A stretch of DNA of 64,000 bases from a candidate division LCP-89 bacterium B3_LCP. GTDB lineage: Bacteria > Electryoneota > B3-LCP. The DNA lies in assembly GCA_005223185.1 (NCBI GenBank), contig NJBN01000011.1:62001-126000 (forward strand). Reading direction: 5' to 3'. Both the position numbers and the translations under genes were made by a program. Below the pieces are notes generated by a model, which was not told where the DNA came from, did no database searches, and saw only the letters and a program-made list of their open reading frames with translations. Of the stretch, positions 9,304 to 17,898 are shown one piece after another (the first letter of the stretch is position 1; each line of letters starts with the position of its first letter).

Positions 9304-10471
9304 AGGTTATCACAGGAGAGGCATATGAGCTATTCAGGTGTTTAATATAGATTTCCTCACCTGTTATCCTTGCGAGCGATATCATTGGTACAACCTGATC
9401 GAATATTGAGATGTAATATTCGATCAGGGATCCAAGATGGTTTAAGTCATATTTTTGGATTTTGTGCCATGTATCAGGCATGTATCTCACAATTATACTC
9501 AGCGCGTAAGTTAGCATCAAGTTAATCAAGACTGGGTCATTAATGGTTTGGAAAATGGGTACAATATATGAGAATAAGCTATAATCTGAACGGTAGAAAA
9601 ACCTTGTGTAATCTAATACTGCGCCCTCATGATATAATCTACCCACAAAATATTTCTTTTTCTCAAATTCATTATAGTCTTCTAAAATACCGCTAAATGG
9701 CCAGGCATATGACCTTATTTTCTCCAAGGTTGTTGTTTTGGTTTGTGGATATATCTGGATATATTCACATCTTTTGTTTTTCGTATTATTTTCTGTCTGA
9801 GTAGAACCTGTAACTGTATCTATTTCTTTATTGAATCTATTTTTGAACTTCTGTGTATAAGGTTCACGTCGAATCAGAAAAGTAAGAGGTTCCATATCGA
9901 AATATTCAGGAATAACTTCCTTCAACTCTGGAATCCTCCTAAATAAGTCAAGTAGTGATACGTATTTCTTGTCATCCACCTTCTGGAATTTCCACTGTCT
10001 TCCCTCAAATGCAAATGAATTTACAGTTACATTTAACGACTTAGTATATTGGTAAAAATGACCTCTATTTACAATATGCACATAGAAGTTACTAGGGAAA
10101 TTCTTATCATCTTTCTTATTTCTAAAAGTCCCTAAACCATGTCCAGATTCTGTGTGTGTCTGAATCAAAGCCAGGTCATTCTTATTCTTGAGAGAACTAA
10201 CTTGTTCCGCAATAGTCAATTGCATCAGCCCATAATATCTTGATAGGACTTTTGAATTTAAATCCGATGTTTCTGTTTCTAAGTATCCCATGGCGCTATC
10301 AATAGCAGCTGATAATCCTTCTGCTTTTTTAATAAGAAGATTTTCATCAATGTCATTACCTGATTTTTGTGCTTTCTTCCTTAAAATTCGTTTGCATAGC
10401 TCAGAGCTTCTCATACGCCTCAATCTGAGACCAACGATCTTAGCACTGTCATTTCCTACAAGTCTTTCCAT
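9293..10471 (-). CDS. YaaC-like protein of unknown function
   Basis: A 392-residue AT-rich gene. Its central pattern (LSRYYGLMQLTIAEQV, then a histidine-glycine HGLGTF turn) and its C-terminal LMLTYALSIIVRYMPDTWHK resemble YaaC-family proteins as I remember them. The function of that family is not known. No signal peptide is seen; a few hydrophobic stretches occur near the end. The gene is bracketed by two near-identical REP elements in the same orientation. Its last three codons (TCC CGG GAA) and the TGA stop lie inside the right palindrome of the element at 9190-9303, so the present C-terminus was set by that insertion. Base composition differs from the Lon/GDH region, suggesting acquisition. 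Confidence 0.5.
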   Translation of the reverse strand: MERLVGNDSAKIVGLRLRRMRSSELCKRILRKKAQKSGNDIDENLLIKKAEGLSAAIDSAMGYLETETSDLNSKVLSRYYGLMQLTIAEQVSSLKNKNDLALIQTHTESGHGLGTFRNKKDDKNFPSNFYVHIVNRGHFYQYTKSLNVTVNSFAFEGRQWKFQKVDDKKYVSLLDLFRRIPELKEVIPEYFDMEPLTFLIRREPYTQKFKNRFNKEIDTVTGSTQTENNTKNKRCEYIQIYPQTKTTTLEKIRSYAWPFSGILEDYNEFEKKKYFVGRLYHEGAVLDYTRFFYRSDYSLFSYIVPIFQTINDPVLINLMLTYALSIIVRYMPDTWHKIQKYDLNHLGSLIEYYISIFDQVVPMISLARITGEEIYIKHLNSSYASPVITSRE

Positions 10472-10534
10472 AATCTTATCCTAGGGAATGATTACCTTTC
10501 ACTTATTACGTTCTTCATGGAACTCTCCAATCCA

Positions 10535-10652
10535 CTCGGGAATGAATTCCCGAGCTATTTTATTTCGGTCCGTCAGATGACGGACGTAAAAAACGCAGAG
10601 CGTCCCGCTTTGCGGGACAGCATTGTATTAGCCCGGGAATTCATTCCCGGGG
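10535..10652. repeat. REP/BIME-type palindromic element, full copy 2
   Basis: Same architecture as 9190-9303: CTCGGGAATGAATTCCCGAG head, GTCCGTCAGATGACGGAC hairpin, GTCCCGCTTTGCGGGAC hairpin and CCCGGGAATTCATTCCCGGG head. The left inner hairpin has different arm bases (GTCCGTC) from copy 1 (ATCCCGC), yet the pairing is kept. Confidence 0.85.
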
Positions 10653-10677
10653 AGAGATTAATGATGAAGAAACAAAA

Positions 10678-11088
10678 TCACCCCACAATTTCCACCCTAT
10701 AACTCACATTCACATTCGGTTTGATCATGTTTATTACCGAACAGTACCTTTCTTGCGATAATTTCACCGCTTTCTCGAGTTCTTGGGTAGTTATTCCATC
10801 TCCGCTCATGCGGTACGTAACCGTCACATACTCGAAGATTTTGGGATGCTCTGTTTTCTTCTCTGCCTCTACTTCTATCTCAAAAGAATCAACTTGCTTG
10901 CGTCTCTTCCTTATTATCGATATGACGTCCATCGCGCTGCAAGCTGCAACAGCCTGTAGTACAGCCTCCATAGGCGCCGGTCCTGAAGTTATGCTATCTC
11001 TGGGTCCACTATCCCAGTGCATGTCATGCCCACTTTCGGTCAGCCCTGAGAAATGCATGCCGTCTTGAAATTGGATCTTTGCTTTCAT
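10678..11088 (-). CDS. OsmC-family peroxiredoxin-like protein
   Basis: A cytoplasmic thiol-dependent protein of 136 residues. It has the OsmC fold signature: GPAPMEAVLQAVAACSAMDV with the first redox cysteine and ERYCSVINMIKPNV with the second. OsmC/Ohr enzymes reduce organic hydroperoxides using these two cysteines. The start is the ATG at 11088 with GGGAG further upstream; a GTG at 11109 would add seven residues. It is 58 bases downstream of lon on the same strand, so it may belong to a stress-related transcript. Several OsmC paralogues in bacteria have no proven substrate, so only the family is certain. Confidence 0.8.
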   Translation of the reverse strand: MKAKIQFQDGMHFSGLTESGHDMHWDSGPRDSITSGPAPMEAVLQAVAACSAMDVISIIRKRRKQVDSFEIEVEAEKKTEHPKIFEYVTVTYRMSGDGITTQELEKAVKLSQERYCSVINMIKPNVNVSYRVEIVG

Positions 11089-11146
11089 TATTTTATTTAA
11101 ATCTCCCACTCTGTTTTCTTTATCTAAAGTATCCTGGAATTCTAAA

Positions 11147-13492
11147 CTAAGAAGATTTCCCCGCTACCAAAGTGTGAGTTAACACCTCAGACATCTCCTT
11201 TATGAATATAAATTCCATTTCCTCGCGAACTTCTTGCGGGGTCTCTTCCAAATCCTTTTCATTCTTCCACGGCATAACCATACGTCGTATTCCACTGCGG
11301 TGTGCCGCCAGTACCTTTTCCTTTATGCCGCCAACAGGCAGCACCGCCCCCCGCAAAGTGATCTCGCCAGTCATTGCCATATCCGAATGAACCAGTTGCT
11401 TGGTCAATAGGCTGCAAATAGCCGTCAGGATGGTGACTCCTGCAGATGGTCCATCCTTGGGAATTGCGCCCGCAGGTACGTGAACGTGGATGTTCTCCTC
11501 CTCGAAATTCACGTTCTTGATGCCCAACTCTTTGGCTCGACTACGAATATAAGACAGCGCTGCCTGAGCCGATTCTTTCATAACGTCGCCTAATTGACCG
11601 GTCAAGATCAGGTTGCCTTTGCCCGGCATACGCGTTGCTTCCACGAACAGAATGTCCCCACCGGTGGCAGTCCAGGCGACACCTGTGGAAATTCCAGGGC
11701 GATTGATCCTCTCGGCCATCTCGCTGAAGAATTTTATGGGTCCCAGCACTTCTCGTACCTGATCATTATTAATTTCGGTTTTCTCTATTTCATCTCCGGC
11801 GATCTGCTTGGCAGCATTACGACAGATAGCCGCAATTTCACGCTCCAAGTTTCGCACTCCAGCTTCCCTGGTGTAAGACCTGCAGATCTCTCGCAGCGCA
11901 TCGTCGTGGAAGATAATCTGATCCGCACTAAGCCCGTGTTCTTCAATCTGCTTGGGAACTAAGAACTTACGTGCTATATGCAATTTCTCCTCTTCGATGT
12001 AACCGGGCAGTTCCTGTATCTCCATTCTGTCTTTAAGAGCCGGTGGAATGGGATCTGTGATGTTGGCTGTAGCGATGAACATGACCTTGGAGAGATCAAA
12101 ATCAACGTCTAAGTAGTGATCTGAAAAGCTGAAGTTCTGTTCAGGATCCAATACCTCCAGCAACGCAGAAGAAGGATCTCCGCGGAAGTCCATACCCACT
12201 TTGTCTATTTCATCCAGCATGAACACCGGATTATTAGTACTCGCTCGTTTAATTCCCTGGATGATACGCCCGGGCAGAGCTCCGATGTAGGTTCTACGAT
12301 GACCGCGAATTTCAGCTTCATCCCGCAATCCCCCCAAAGAGATGCGCACGAACTTCCGCCCCAAAGCGTTAGCGATTGATTTACCCAGCGAAGTCTTACC
12401 CACACCAGGAGGTCCCAAGAAGCAGAGTATCGGACCTTTCATGTTATCTTTCAACTTCCGGACAGCAAGATATTCTAAGATACGTTTCTTCACTTTATCC
12501 AACCCATAGTGATCGCCGTCCAGGCTCTCCTCAGCACCCTTTAAATCGAGGTTGTCCTCTGTCGATTCGTTCCAGGGTATATCCAGCAGCCAGTCAACAT
12601 AGGTGCGTGAAACAGTGTATTCCGCGGAAGCACTGGGCATACGGGAGAGCCGATCAATTTCCTTGGAAGCTACCTTTTCTGCATCCTCAGGAAGTTTGGC
12701 CTCTTCCAAACGTTCACGGAGTTCGGCAATCTCCACGCCCTCCTGATCGTCTCCAAGTTCCTTGTGAATAGCCTTCATCTGTTCCCGCAGGAAATATTCG
12801 CGCTGCGATTTGGATATTTCACCCTGGACTTCGTTCTGTATCTTGGATCCTATCTCCAGTTTTTGCAGATATTCGTTGAGGATAAAAGTTGCTCGCTCTA
12901 ACCTCTTGCTCACATCTATGTTTTCCAGGATCTCTTCCTTCTGGGGCGTATCCAGATTGAGTAGAGAAACGGCGGTATCCACTAATCTGCCGGGATCCTG
13001 GATGTTAGCCAGCATCATCATGTGTTCGCCGGTCAGGTTGGGAACGTATTCACTGATGGACTGTACTAAATTACGGATATTGAGGACTAAAGCTTCAGTT
13101 TGCAGATTTGAAGACGGGTTGTCTTCCTGCCGCTCGATAACCACCTTGATATAAGGATCTAACTGAGCAAAGTCGATCACTTTGAAGCGATGTAATCCCT
13201 GTACAATCACCGATTTGGAGTCATCAGGAAGATCGATCACTTTCAATACAGCGGCGATAGTTCCCCAACTGTACATATCCTCCGGATTGGGATCATCCAC
13301 CAGACCCTGTTTCTGAGCGATGACTCCTATATATTTGGTTTGTTCTTCAATGTCAGCCAACAGTTTGAGGGATTTCTCTCTACCAACTGCCAGAGGTATT
13401 ATCTGGTGCGGGAAAAGCACCGAATTCCGCAGTGGAATTATCGACAGAATTTCCGGCAGATCTTCAGTATTTATATTGTTCTCTTCGTGCAT
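11147..13492 (-). CDS. lon: ATP-dependent protease Lon
   Basis: The cytoplasmic AAA+ serine protease Lon, 781 residues and normal in length. Order: N-terminal substrate-binding LON domain (about 15-210), coiled coil, AAA+ module with Walker [13 protein letters not shown] and Walker B FMLDEIDK, then the protease domain. The catalytic dyad is Ser683 in KDGPSAGV and Lys726 in GGIKEK. Lon degrades misfolded and regulatory proteins. The ATG at 13492 ([11 protein letters not shown]) is chosen because the 23-residue upstream extension is not family-like. Confident assignment. Confidence 0.97.
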   Translation of the reverse strand: MHEENNINTEDLPEILSIIPLRNSVLFPHQIIPLAVGREKSLKLLADIEEQTKYIGVIAQKQGLVDDPNPEDMYSWGTIAAVLKVIDLPDDSKSVIVQGLHRFKVIDFAQLDPYIKVVIERQEDNPSSNLQTEALVLNIRNLVQSISEYVPNLTGEHMMMLANIQDPGRLVDTAVSLLNLDTPQKEEILENIDVSKRLERATFILNEYLQKLEIGSKIQNEVQGEISKSQREYFLREQMKAIHKELGDDQEGVEIAELRERLEEAKLPEDAEKVASKEIDRLSRMPSASAEYTVSRTYVDWLLDIPWNESTEDNLDLKGAEESLDGDHYGLDKVKKRILEYLAVRKLKDNMKGPILCFLGPPGVGKTSLGKSIANALGRKFVRISLGGLRDEAEIRGHRRTYIGALPGRIIQGIKRASTNNPVFMLDEIDKVGMDFRGDPSSALLEVLDPEQNFSFSDHYLDVDFDLSKVMFIATANITDPIPPALKDRMEIQELPGYIEEEKLHIARKFLVPKQIEEHGLSADQIIFHDDALREICRSYTREAGVRNLEREIAAICRNAAKQIAGDEIEKTEINNDQVREVLGPIKFFSEMAERINRPGISTGVAWTATGGDILFVEATRMPGKGNLILTGQLGDVMKESAQAALSYIRSRAKELGIKNVNFEEENIHVHVPAGAIPKDGPSAGVTILTAICSLLTKQLVHSDMAMTGEITLRGAVLPVGGIKEKVLAAHRSGIRRMVMPWKNEKDLEETPQEVREEMEFIFIKEMSEVLTHTLVAGKSS

Positions 13493-13686
13493 GGTAATCC
13501 GTTTCTCTTTAGAGGTAATATTACTTACTGTTAATGCGCAAATACTATACCTTAGGCTCAATACTAAGAAAGATAGTTACTTCAAGCGTAAAGCAAACTC
13601 CATTTGTGATAGTTCAAGCTAGCGTTATGCCATATTGTCATGGTTTATGTCAGCTTTCGCGTCAGTAACTATCCCTCTGACATTTG

Positions 13687-14997
13687 TTACGCGTAAAGCC
13701 CGCGAAGTTCACTTACCCTGGTTACTCTTTCAATGGCGATGATAAAAGCTGCGATGCGCATGTTTACCTTGTATTTCTTCGACGTCTCGTAAACGTCATT
13801 GAAAGCTTTAACCATATAGCGTTCGAGTTCAGACAGTACTCTTTCAGATTCCCAATAGTAACCCATGCGGTTCTGTACCCATTCGAAGTAGCTAACGGTA
13901 ACGCCGCCAGCGTTGCATAGAATATCCGGTATGATGAATACACCATTTCTTTCGAGAATAGCGTCCGCATCAAAGGTACAAGGACCGTTGGCGCATTCAG
14001 CGATTATCTTGGGCTTAACGCGAGGAGCATTCTTCTTCACAATCTGATTTTCCAAAGCTGCCGGTATTAATATATCAACCGGTTCTTCTAAAAGCACCAT
14101 CGGATCATCAAATCTGGAGACCTCAGCACTGCGTTCAAAGCCTTTGAGGTTCTTATGTTCACGCAAGAAATCTATAGCTTCATCCGGATTTATTCCTTGT
14201 TGACGGTTGTGAAAAGCGCCACCTATATCACTTATGGCAACAATCTTGCAGCCATCTTCGCGGAGCAGCTTGGCGGCAAATGAGCCAGCATTTCCGAAAC
14301 CCTGAACGGCAACGGTGGCTTTTTTTAGATCTATCTTCAGCTTTTGAGCGGCTTCGCGCACGCAGAATACCATTCCCTGTGCCGTTGCAGAAGCGCGGCC
14401 TCTGCTTCCGCCAAGTTCTAAAGGTTTACCCGTTATAACGGCGGGTACGTTATCGCGATGATGCATGGAATATGTATCCATCATCCATGCCATAATCATG
14501 GGCCCAGTGTTGACGTCAGGCGCCGGTATGTCACGATCCGGGCCGAAAAGATCGATCATTTCCGCCATGTACCGGCGGGCAACACGTTCCAGCTCACCCA
14601 GAGACAGATTGCTGGGATCAACCACAACACCGCCTTTGCCGCCACCCATGGGAATGTCCACCACTGCACACTTAAAGGTCATCCAGAAAGCTAATGCCTT
14701 AACTTCATCTATACTGACGTCAGGATGAAAACGGATACCACCCTTGGCAGGACCTCTGGCTATATTGTGCTGCACTCGAAATCCCTGAAAGACTTCAATT
14801 CGTCCGTCATCCATGCGCACCGGCAATTTTACTTCAGTAGTACGGCGCGGTTCCTTAATCATAGCAACCTGATCGTCAGTCAGTTTCATGGTTTTCGCCG
14901 CTGCTTCAAACTGCATTAACGCATTTTCAAACGCTGATGGATCCACAGGACCCATCATAGTGCCCATGTGCCTGGGGGGATATTTCTGTTGTGTCAT
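13687..14997 (-). CDS. gdhA: Glutamate dehydrogenase (Glu/Leu/Phe/Val dehydrogenase family)
   Basis: A hexameric NAD(P)-dependent oxidative deaminase interconverting glutamate and 2-oxoglutarate plus ammonia, 436 residues. The substrate-binding stretch PMGGGKGGVVVDP carries the catalytic lysine; GPDRDIPAPDVNTGPMIMAW and the Rossmann motif VQGFGNAGSFAA follow. The end KVNMRIAAFIIAIERV is typical. The start at the ATG at 14997 (MTQQKYPPRHMG) has an AAAGGA about ten bases upstream. Cofactor preference cannot be decided by eye. A promoter is visible at 15053-15081. With the secreted peptidases it would let the cell use amino acids. Confidence 0.93.
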   Translation of the reverse strand: MTQQKYPPRHMGTMMGPVDPSAFENALMQFEAAAKTMKLTDDQVAMIKEPRRTTEVKLPVRMDDGRIEVFQGFRVQHNIARGPAKGGIRFHPDVSIDEVKALAFWMTFKCAVVDIPMGGGKGGVVVDPSNLSLGELERVARRYMAEMIDLFGPDRDIPAPDVNTGPMIMAWMMDTYSMHHRDNVPAVITGKPLELGGSRGRASATAQGMVFCVREAAQKLKIDLKKATVAVQGFGNAGSFAAKLLREDGCKIVAISDIGGAFHNRQQGINPDEAIDFLREHKNLKGFERSAEVSRFDDPMVLLEEPVDILIPAALENQIVKKNAPRVKPKIIAECANGPCTFDADAILERNGVFIIPDILCNAGGVTVSYFEWVQNRMGYYWESERVLSELERYMVKAFNDVYETSKKYKVNMRIAAFIIAIERVTRVSELRGLYA

Positions 14998-15052
14998 GAT
15001 TCGATTATATCCTTTGGTAGAGAAATTATTATCTGATGAAATAAGGCGCATA

Positions 15053-15081
15053 AATTTAATCAATTCCCATGTCCAAGTCAA
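15053..15081 (-). promoter_or_regulatory. Promoter of glutamate dehydrogenase
   Basis: Minus strand TTGACT (15076-15081), 17 bases, TAAATT (15053-15058), 56 bases before the ATG. Confidence 0.5.
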
Positions 15082-15133
15082 GAATATAAGCCGCTAAAGC
15101 GTTTTAGAAAACAGTAAGCTTACCTGATTTATC

Positions 15134-15162
15134 TTGACAATCTCAGAAGATATTAGTATATT
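15134..15162 (+). promoter_or_regulatory. Promoter of the membrane glycosyltransferase
   Basis: TTGACA (15134-15139), exactly 17 bases, TATATT (15157-15162); the predicted transcript starts about 20 bases before the ATG at 15189. Confidence 0.65.
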
Positions 15163-15188
15163 AAGATAATCACCTAAACACTAAAGAT

Positions 15189-16757
15189 ATGACGTCAGCA
15201 GACAGAAGTAGGGATTATATTGGTTTAGCAGCGATTTTAATAATCACTGCTGCCACCCGTTTCATCGGTCTGGGATATAAGATCTTCTGGTTCGATGAAG
15301 GCGCAACAACATTTATCGTAAAAGGAGTAATAGATCAATATTTTCACCCACCAGCTTACTACTGCATAGTCCGTTTCGTAACGAACTTTATGGGGGAATC
15401 TGAATACACATACCGTTTTACATCCGCTTTCTTCGGATGGCTGACCGTGCTTTTTGTTTACCTTTTAGCAGGACATCTCTTCCGGAAAATAGAATCCGGT
15501 CGCAACCTTGCTCTTTTCGCAGGATTAATCACCGCTACCAGTCCTTACATGGTGGCAGTTTCTCAAGAAAACAGACCATATGCGTTAATAGCATTTGTCG
15601 CTGTCAGCTCCACCTATTGCCTTTTAAAAGCGTTGGAACTCCCTCGCAAAAAATCCCTTAGATGGTGGATCGCATACTTGCTGGTCATATCACTTGGCTG
15701 TTATAGCCACATTTTCGCCTTCACACTATTATTGGCAGGTAATTTTTATTTCCTTTTACTGAAGATAAGTAGAAAATCCGCTTTAACCTATCGCTATTAT
15801 CTCTTCGTACAGATAGCGGTTATTCTAATCTACCTGCCCCAGTTGACTCAAACCTTCGATCAGGTGGGAATGCGGAGTTACACGCTCAGCAAGGTCTTTG
15901 ACAGACTTGGTCCGATATATTATGCAGTCGGGACTATGCGAACATTCTACCGCTTTAGCGTCGGTTCCATTTTCGCCATGCCGGGTGTTGGTTTCGTAAA
16001 AATATTCAAGATAAATCCGCAAATGGCAGCACTGGGAATAGCAGGTTTATTAACGATGTTCGGTGGAATCCTCTGTGCCATTTGGGGACTGACCCGCCAC
16101 TTTGTAAGGCGAAGGCATACTGAGTTTGCGATCTTCGGATTTTCCTTTGTAATTCTTCTTCTGCTTGTATCCCTCACGCTTGATGATGCCAAGCCGCGGC
16201 AGTTAGCGCATGTGGCTCCATTTTTTATTGTTATGATAGCAGGCGGTGTTGGCTTGCTTGAGAAAAAGTGGAAAGTACTGGCAATTAGTCTGATTCTCAG
16301 CGGAACTATTGCGCTTCATATACCCTATGCCATGTCTGAAACCTACCCTTTTTCTACCTTCCGTTGGGATAATATCGCCGCTTATCTCAATGAGAACGTG
16401 GATGATGAAGACGTGGTGTTCATCAATGCCGGTACCAGAGAAGGCTATTACACGCTGAAATATTACGGATGCGACCGCAATTTGCGATTTGCGGGGAGGG
16501 AACACATGTCCGAAGACATGCCGGTGAGGTATTATTATGATGAAAAAGGCAGGATCCACGTGATGGGGGATAGTGCACTCGCTGCCAGGATTTTTAGAGA
16601 AACCTACTGCCGCCAGATCTGGTTCGTCAATTTAGAATATATCCGTTCCGATCTGCACGACCTTACGGACGTCGAAAAGGCAGAGGGTGATTTTGGGATG
16701 GGTGTAGAAGTTTTGGTAGTGAATGCTTCTAATTTCCATCTGGAAATAGTTAATTAG
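15189..16757 (+). CDS. GT39/ArnT-like membrane glycosyltransferase
   Basis: A 522-residue polytopic membrane enzyme of the PMT/ArnT class (GT-C fold). It has about eleven transmembrane helices, a first periplasmic loop with the acidic motif FWFDEGATTF, where the aspartate is expected to be catalytic, and the HPPAYYCIVR motif. The C-terminal 130 residues form a soluble periplasmic domain. Such enzymes transfer sugars from polyprenyl-phosphate donors to lipid, glycan or protein. The acceptor is unknown. The gene stands alone between divergent and convergent neighbours with its own promoter. Confidence 0.85.
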   Translation: MTSADRSRDYIGLAAILIITAATRFIGLGYKIFWFDEGATTFIVKGVIDQYFHPPAYYCIVRFVTNFMGESEYTYRFTSAFFGWLTVLFVYLLAGHLFRKIESGRNLALFAGLITATSPYMVAVSQENRPYALIAFVAVSSTYCLLKALELPRKKSLRWWIAYLLVISLGCYSHIFAFTLLLAGNFYFLLLKISRKSALTYRYYLFVQIAVILIYLPQLTQTFDQVGMRSYTLSKVFDRLGPIYYAVGTMRTFYRFSVGSIFAMPGVGFVKIFKINPQMAALGIAGLLTMFGGILCAIWGLTRHFVRRRHTEFAIFGFSFVILLLLVSLTLDDAKPRQLAHVAPFFIVMIAGGVGLLEKKWKVLAISLILSGTIALHIPYAMSETYPFSTFRWDNIAAYLNENVDDEDVVFINAGTREGYYTLKYYGCDRNLRFAGREHMSEDMPVRYYYDEKGRIHVMGDSALAARIFRETYCRQIWFVNLEYIRSDLHDLTDVEKAEGDFGMGVEVLVVNASNFHLEIVN

Positions 16758-16828
16758 CTATTCCGTTTATTATCCCGTAGTCGGAGTCGTTCCCGACCAC
16801 GACAATATCACTTTATCTTGCCCAATAA

Positions 16829-16860
16829 TAAAAACCGGAAACTCACAACAGTTTCCGGTT
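16829..16860 (-). terminator. Rho-independent terminator after the ferritin-like gene
   Basis: AACCGGAAAC and GTTTCCGGTT form a perfect 10-base stem with an eight-base loop, followed on the minus strand by TTTTATTATT. It closes the nfu-type/ferritin operon 30 bases after its last stop. Confidence 0.8.
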
Positions 16861-16889
16861 CTCAATTTCGGTTAGAAATTTATTACCTA

Positions 16890-17432
16890 TCACCCCTCGA
16901 AGATCGATCTCTCATAATCCTGGTACCACTGTTCAGGATTCTCCAGATATGACAATGAATCTGAAATCATCTGGTAGTGGTAATTCTCAAAGTGGAATAG
17001 CCAATCGAAGAACTTTCTAGCTCGTTCAAAGGGTGATGCATCCCGGCGCTGTTCGTAATATTTCGCAGCTTTGTCTTCGAGATCCATTGCATGGCGGTAA
17101 ACGCCCAATATGCCGGTGTCCGCGGGGACGTTATGATCGATTTCCTTCTTCGCTTCTTCGAAAATTGTCACCAGTGATTTGCGAGGATCGCCGGGCAGAT
17201 CAGGAAGTTGAACTTCACTGCCCTCCGGTGATTCCTGCATGGAAGCGTGAAATTCCTTTATTAAGCTGATGTGCTCCTTTTCATCGTCCGCCAGGGAAGC
17301 GAAGAACCTCTTTGCGACAGCATGATTCGTCCTTGAAGAAGCGTCGCTGTAGTAAGCGTATCCATCCTGTTCAGTCTTTAGGGCGAATTGTAATGCTTCT
17401 AATTCTTCTGCCAACGCTTTATTATCTACCAA
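16890..17432 (-). CDS. Ferritin-like (rubrerythrin-family) protein
   Basis: A 180-residue four-helix diiron protein. Carboxylate and histidine ligands are visible in helix 1 (LKTEQDGYAYY), helix 2 (DDEKEHISLI) and helix 3 (AMDLEDKAAKYYEQ), with a last group in WLFHFENYHYQMI. It lacks the C-terminal rubredoxin domain of classical rubrerythrin. Related proteins act in peroxide reduction or iron handling in anaerobes. The start is TTG at 17432 with a strong GGAGG five bases upstream. It is the second gene after a NifU-type scaffold, which fits an iron or oxidative-stress operon. Confidence 0.85.
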   Translation of the reverse strand: MVDNKALAEELEALQFALKTEQDGYAYYSDASSRTNHAVAKRFFASLADDEKEHISLIKEFHASMQESPEGSEVQLPDLPGDPRKSLVTIFEEAKKEIDHNVPADTGILGVYRHAMDLEDKAAKYYEQRRDASPFERARKFFDWLFHFENYHYQMISDSLSYLENPEQWYQDYERSIFEG

Positions 17433-17458
17433 GATTACCTCCAGATGTTAATGAGCGC

Positions 17459-17683
17459 CTAAACCGCTTCGACACTCTGAACTTCGGGGTGTTTCTCCTT
17501 CATGAATTGTTCGATCCCCTGTTTCAAAGTCATCTGGGACATGGGGCAGCCGCCACAGGCACCAGTCAAGCGTACTTTGATGATGCCCTCATCGGTAATC
17601 TCCACTAATTCCAGGTCGCCGCCATCAGCTTGAAGTGCGGGGCGTACCAAATCTAACGTTGTTTTAATTTTCTCTTTGTCCAT
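17459..17683 (-). CDS. NifU C-terminal-domain Fe-S carrier protein
   Basis: A 74-residue protein consisting only of the NifU C-terminal (Nfu) domain. The CxxC motif that binds a bridging 4Fe-4S cluster in such dimers is GACGGCPMS, preceded by the family hallmark VRPALQADGGDLELVEI. It is thought to carry clusters to target enzymes. The ATG at 17683 has AGGAG seven bases upstream; the longer 33-residue upstream reading is not conserved-looking. It is 26 bases before the ferritin-like gene and behind a good promoter. Confidence 0.9.
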   Translation of the reverse strand: MDKEKIKTTLDLVRPALQADGGDLELVEITDEGIIKVRLTGACGGCPMSQMTLKQGIEQFMKEKHPEVQSVEAV

Positions 17684-17763
17684 TATTAACTCCTGATCGG
17701 AATTCCCTGCCACCCTCTTATCTGATTTATATTGTGCCAGGAATTCTCTATTTTTTTCACCAT

Positions 17764-17792
17764 AGTATAACGTTACTTTCATAGGAAAGCAA
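17764..17792 (-). promoter_or_regulatory. Promoter of the nfu-type/ferritin operon
   Basis: Minus strand TTGCTT (17787-17792), 17 bases, TATACT (17764-17769). Confidence 0.5.
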
Positions 17793-17898
17793 CAGAAACT
17801 TCTAAGAATTTACAAGAATGAAGTTTGCTTTGGGTATAATTTTGCTTCATTACCAAGCTATACGGGAAGTACCGGAGCTGAGTTTGATATAATTTGGC

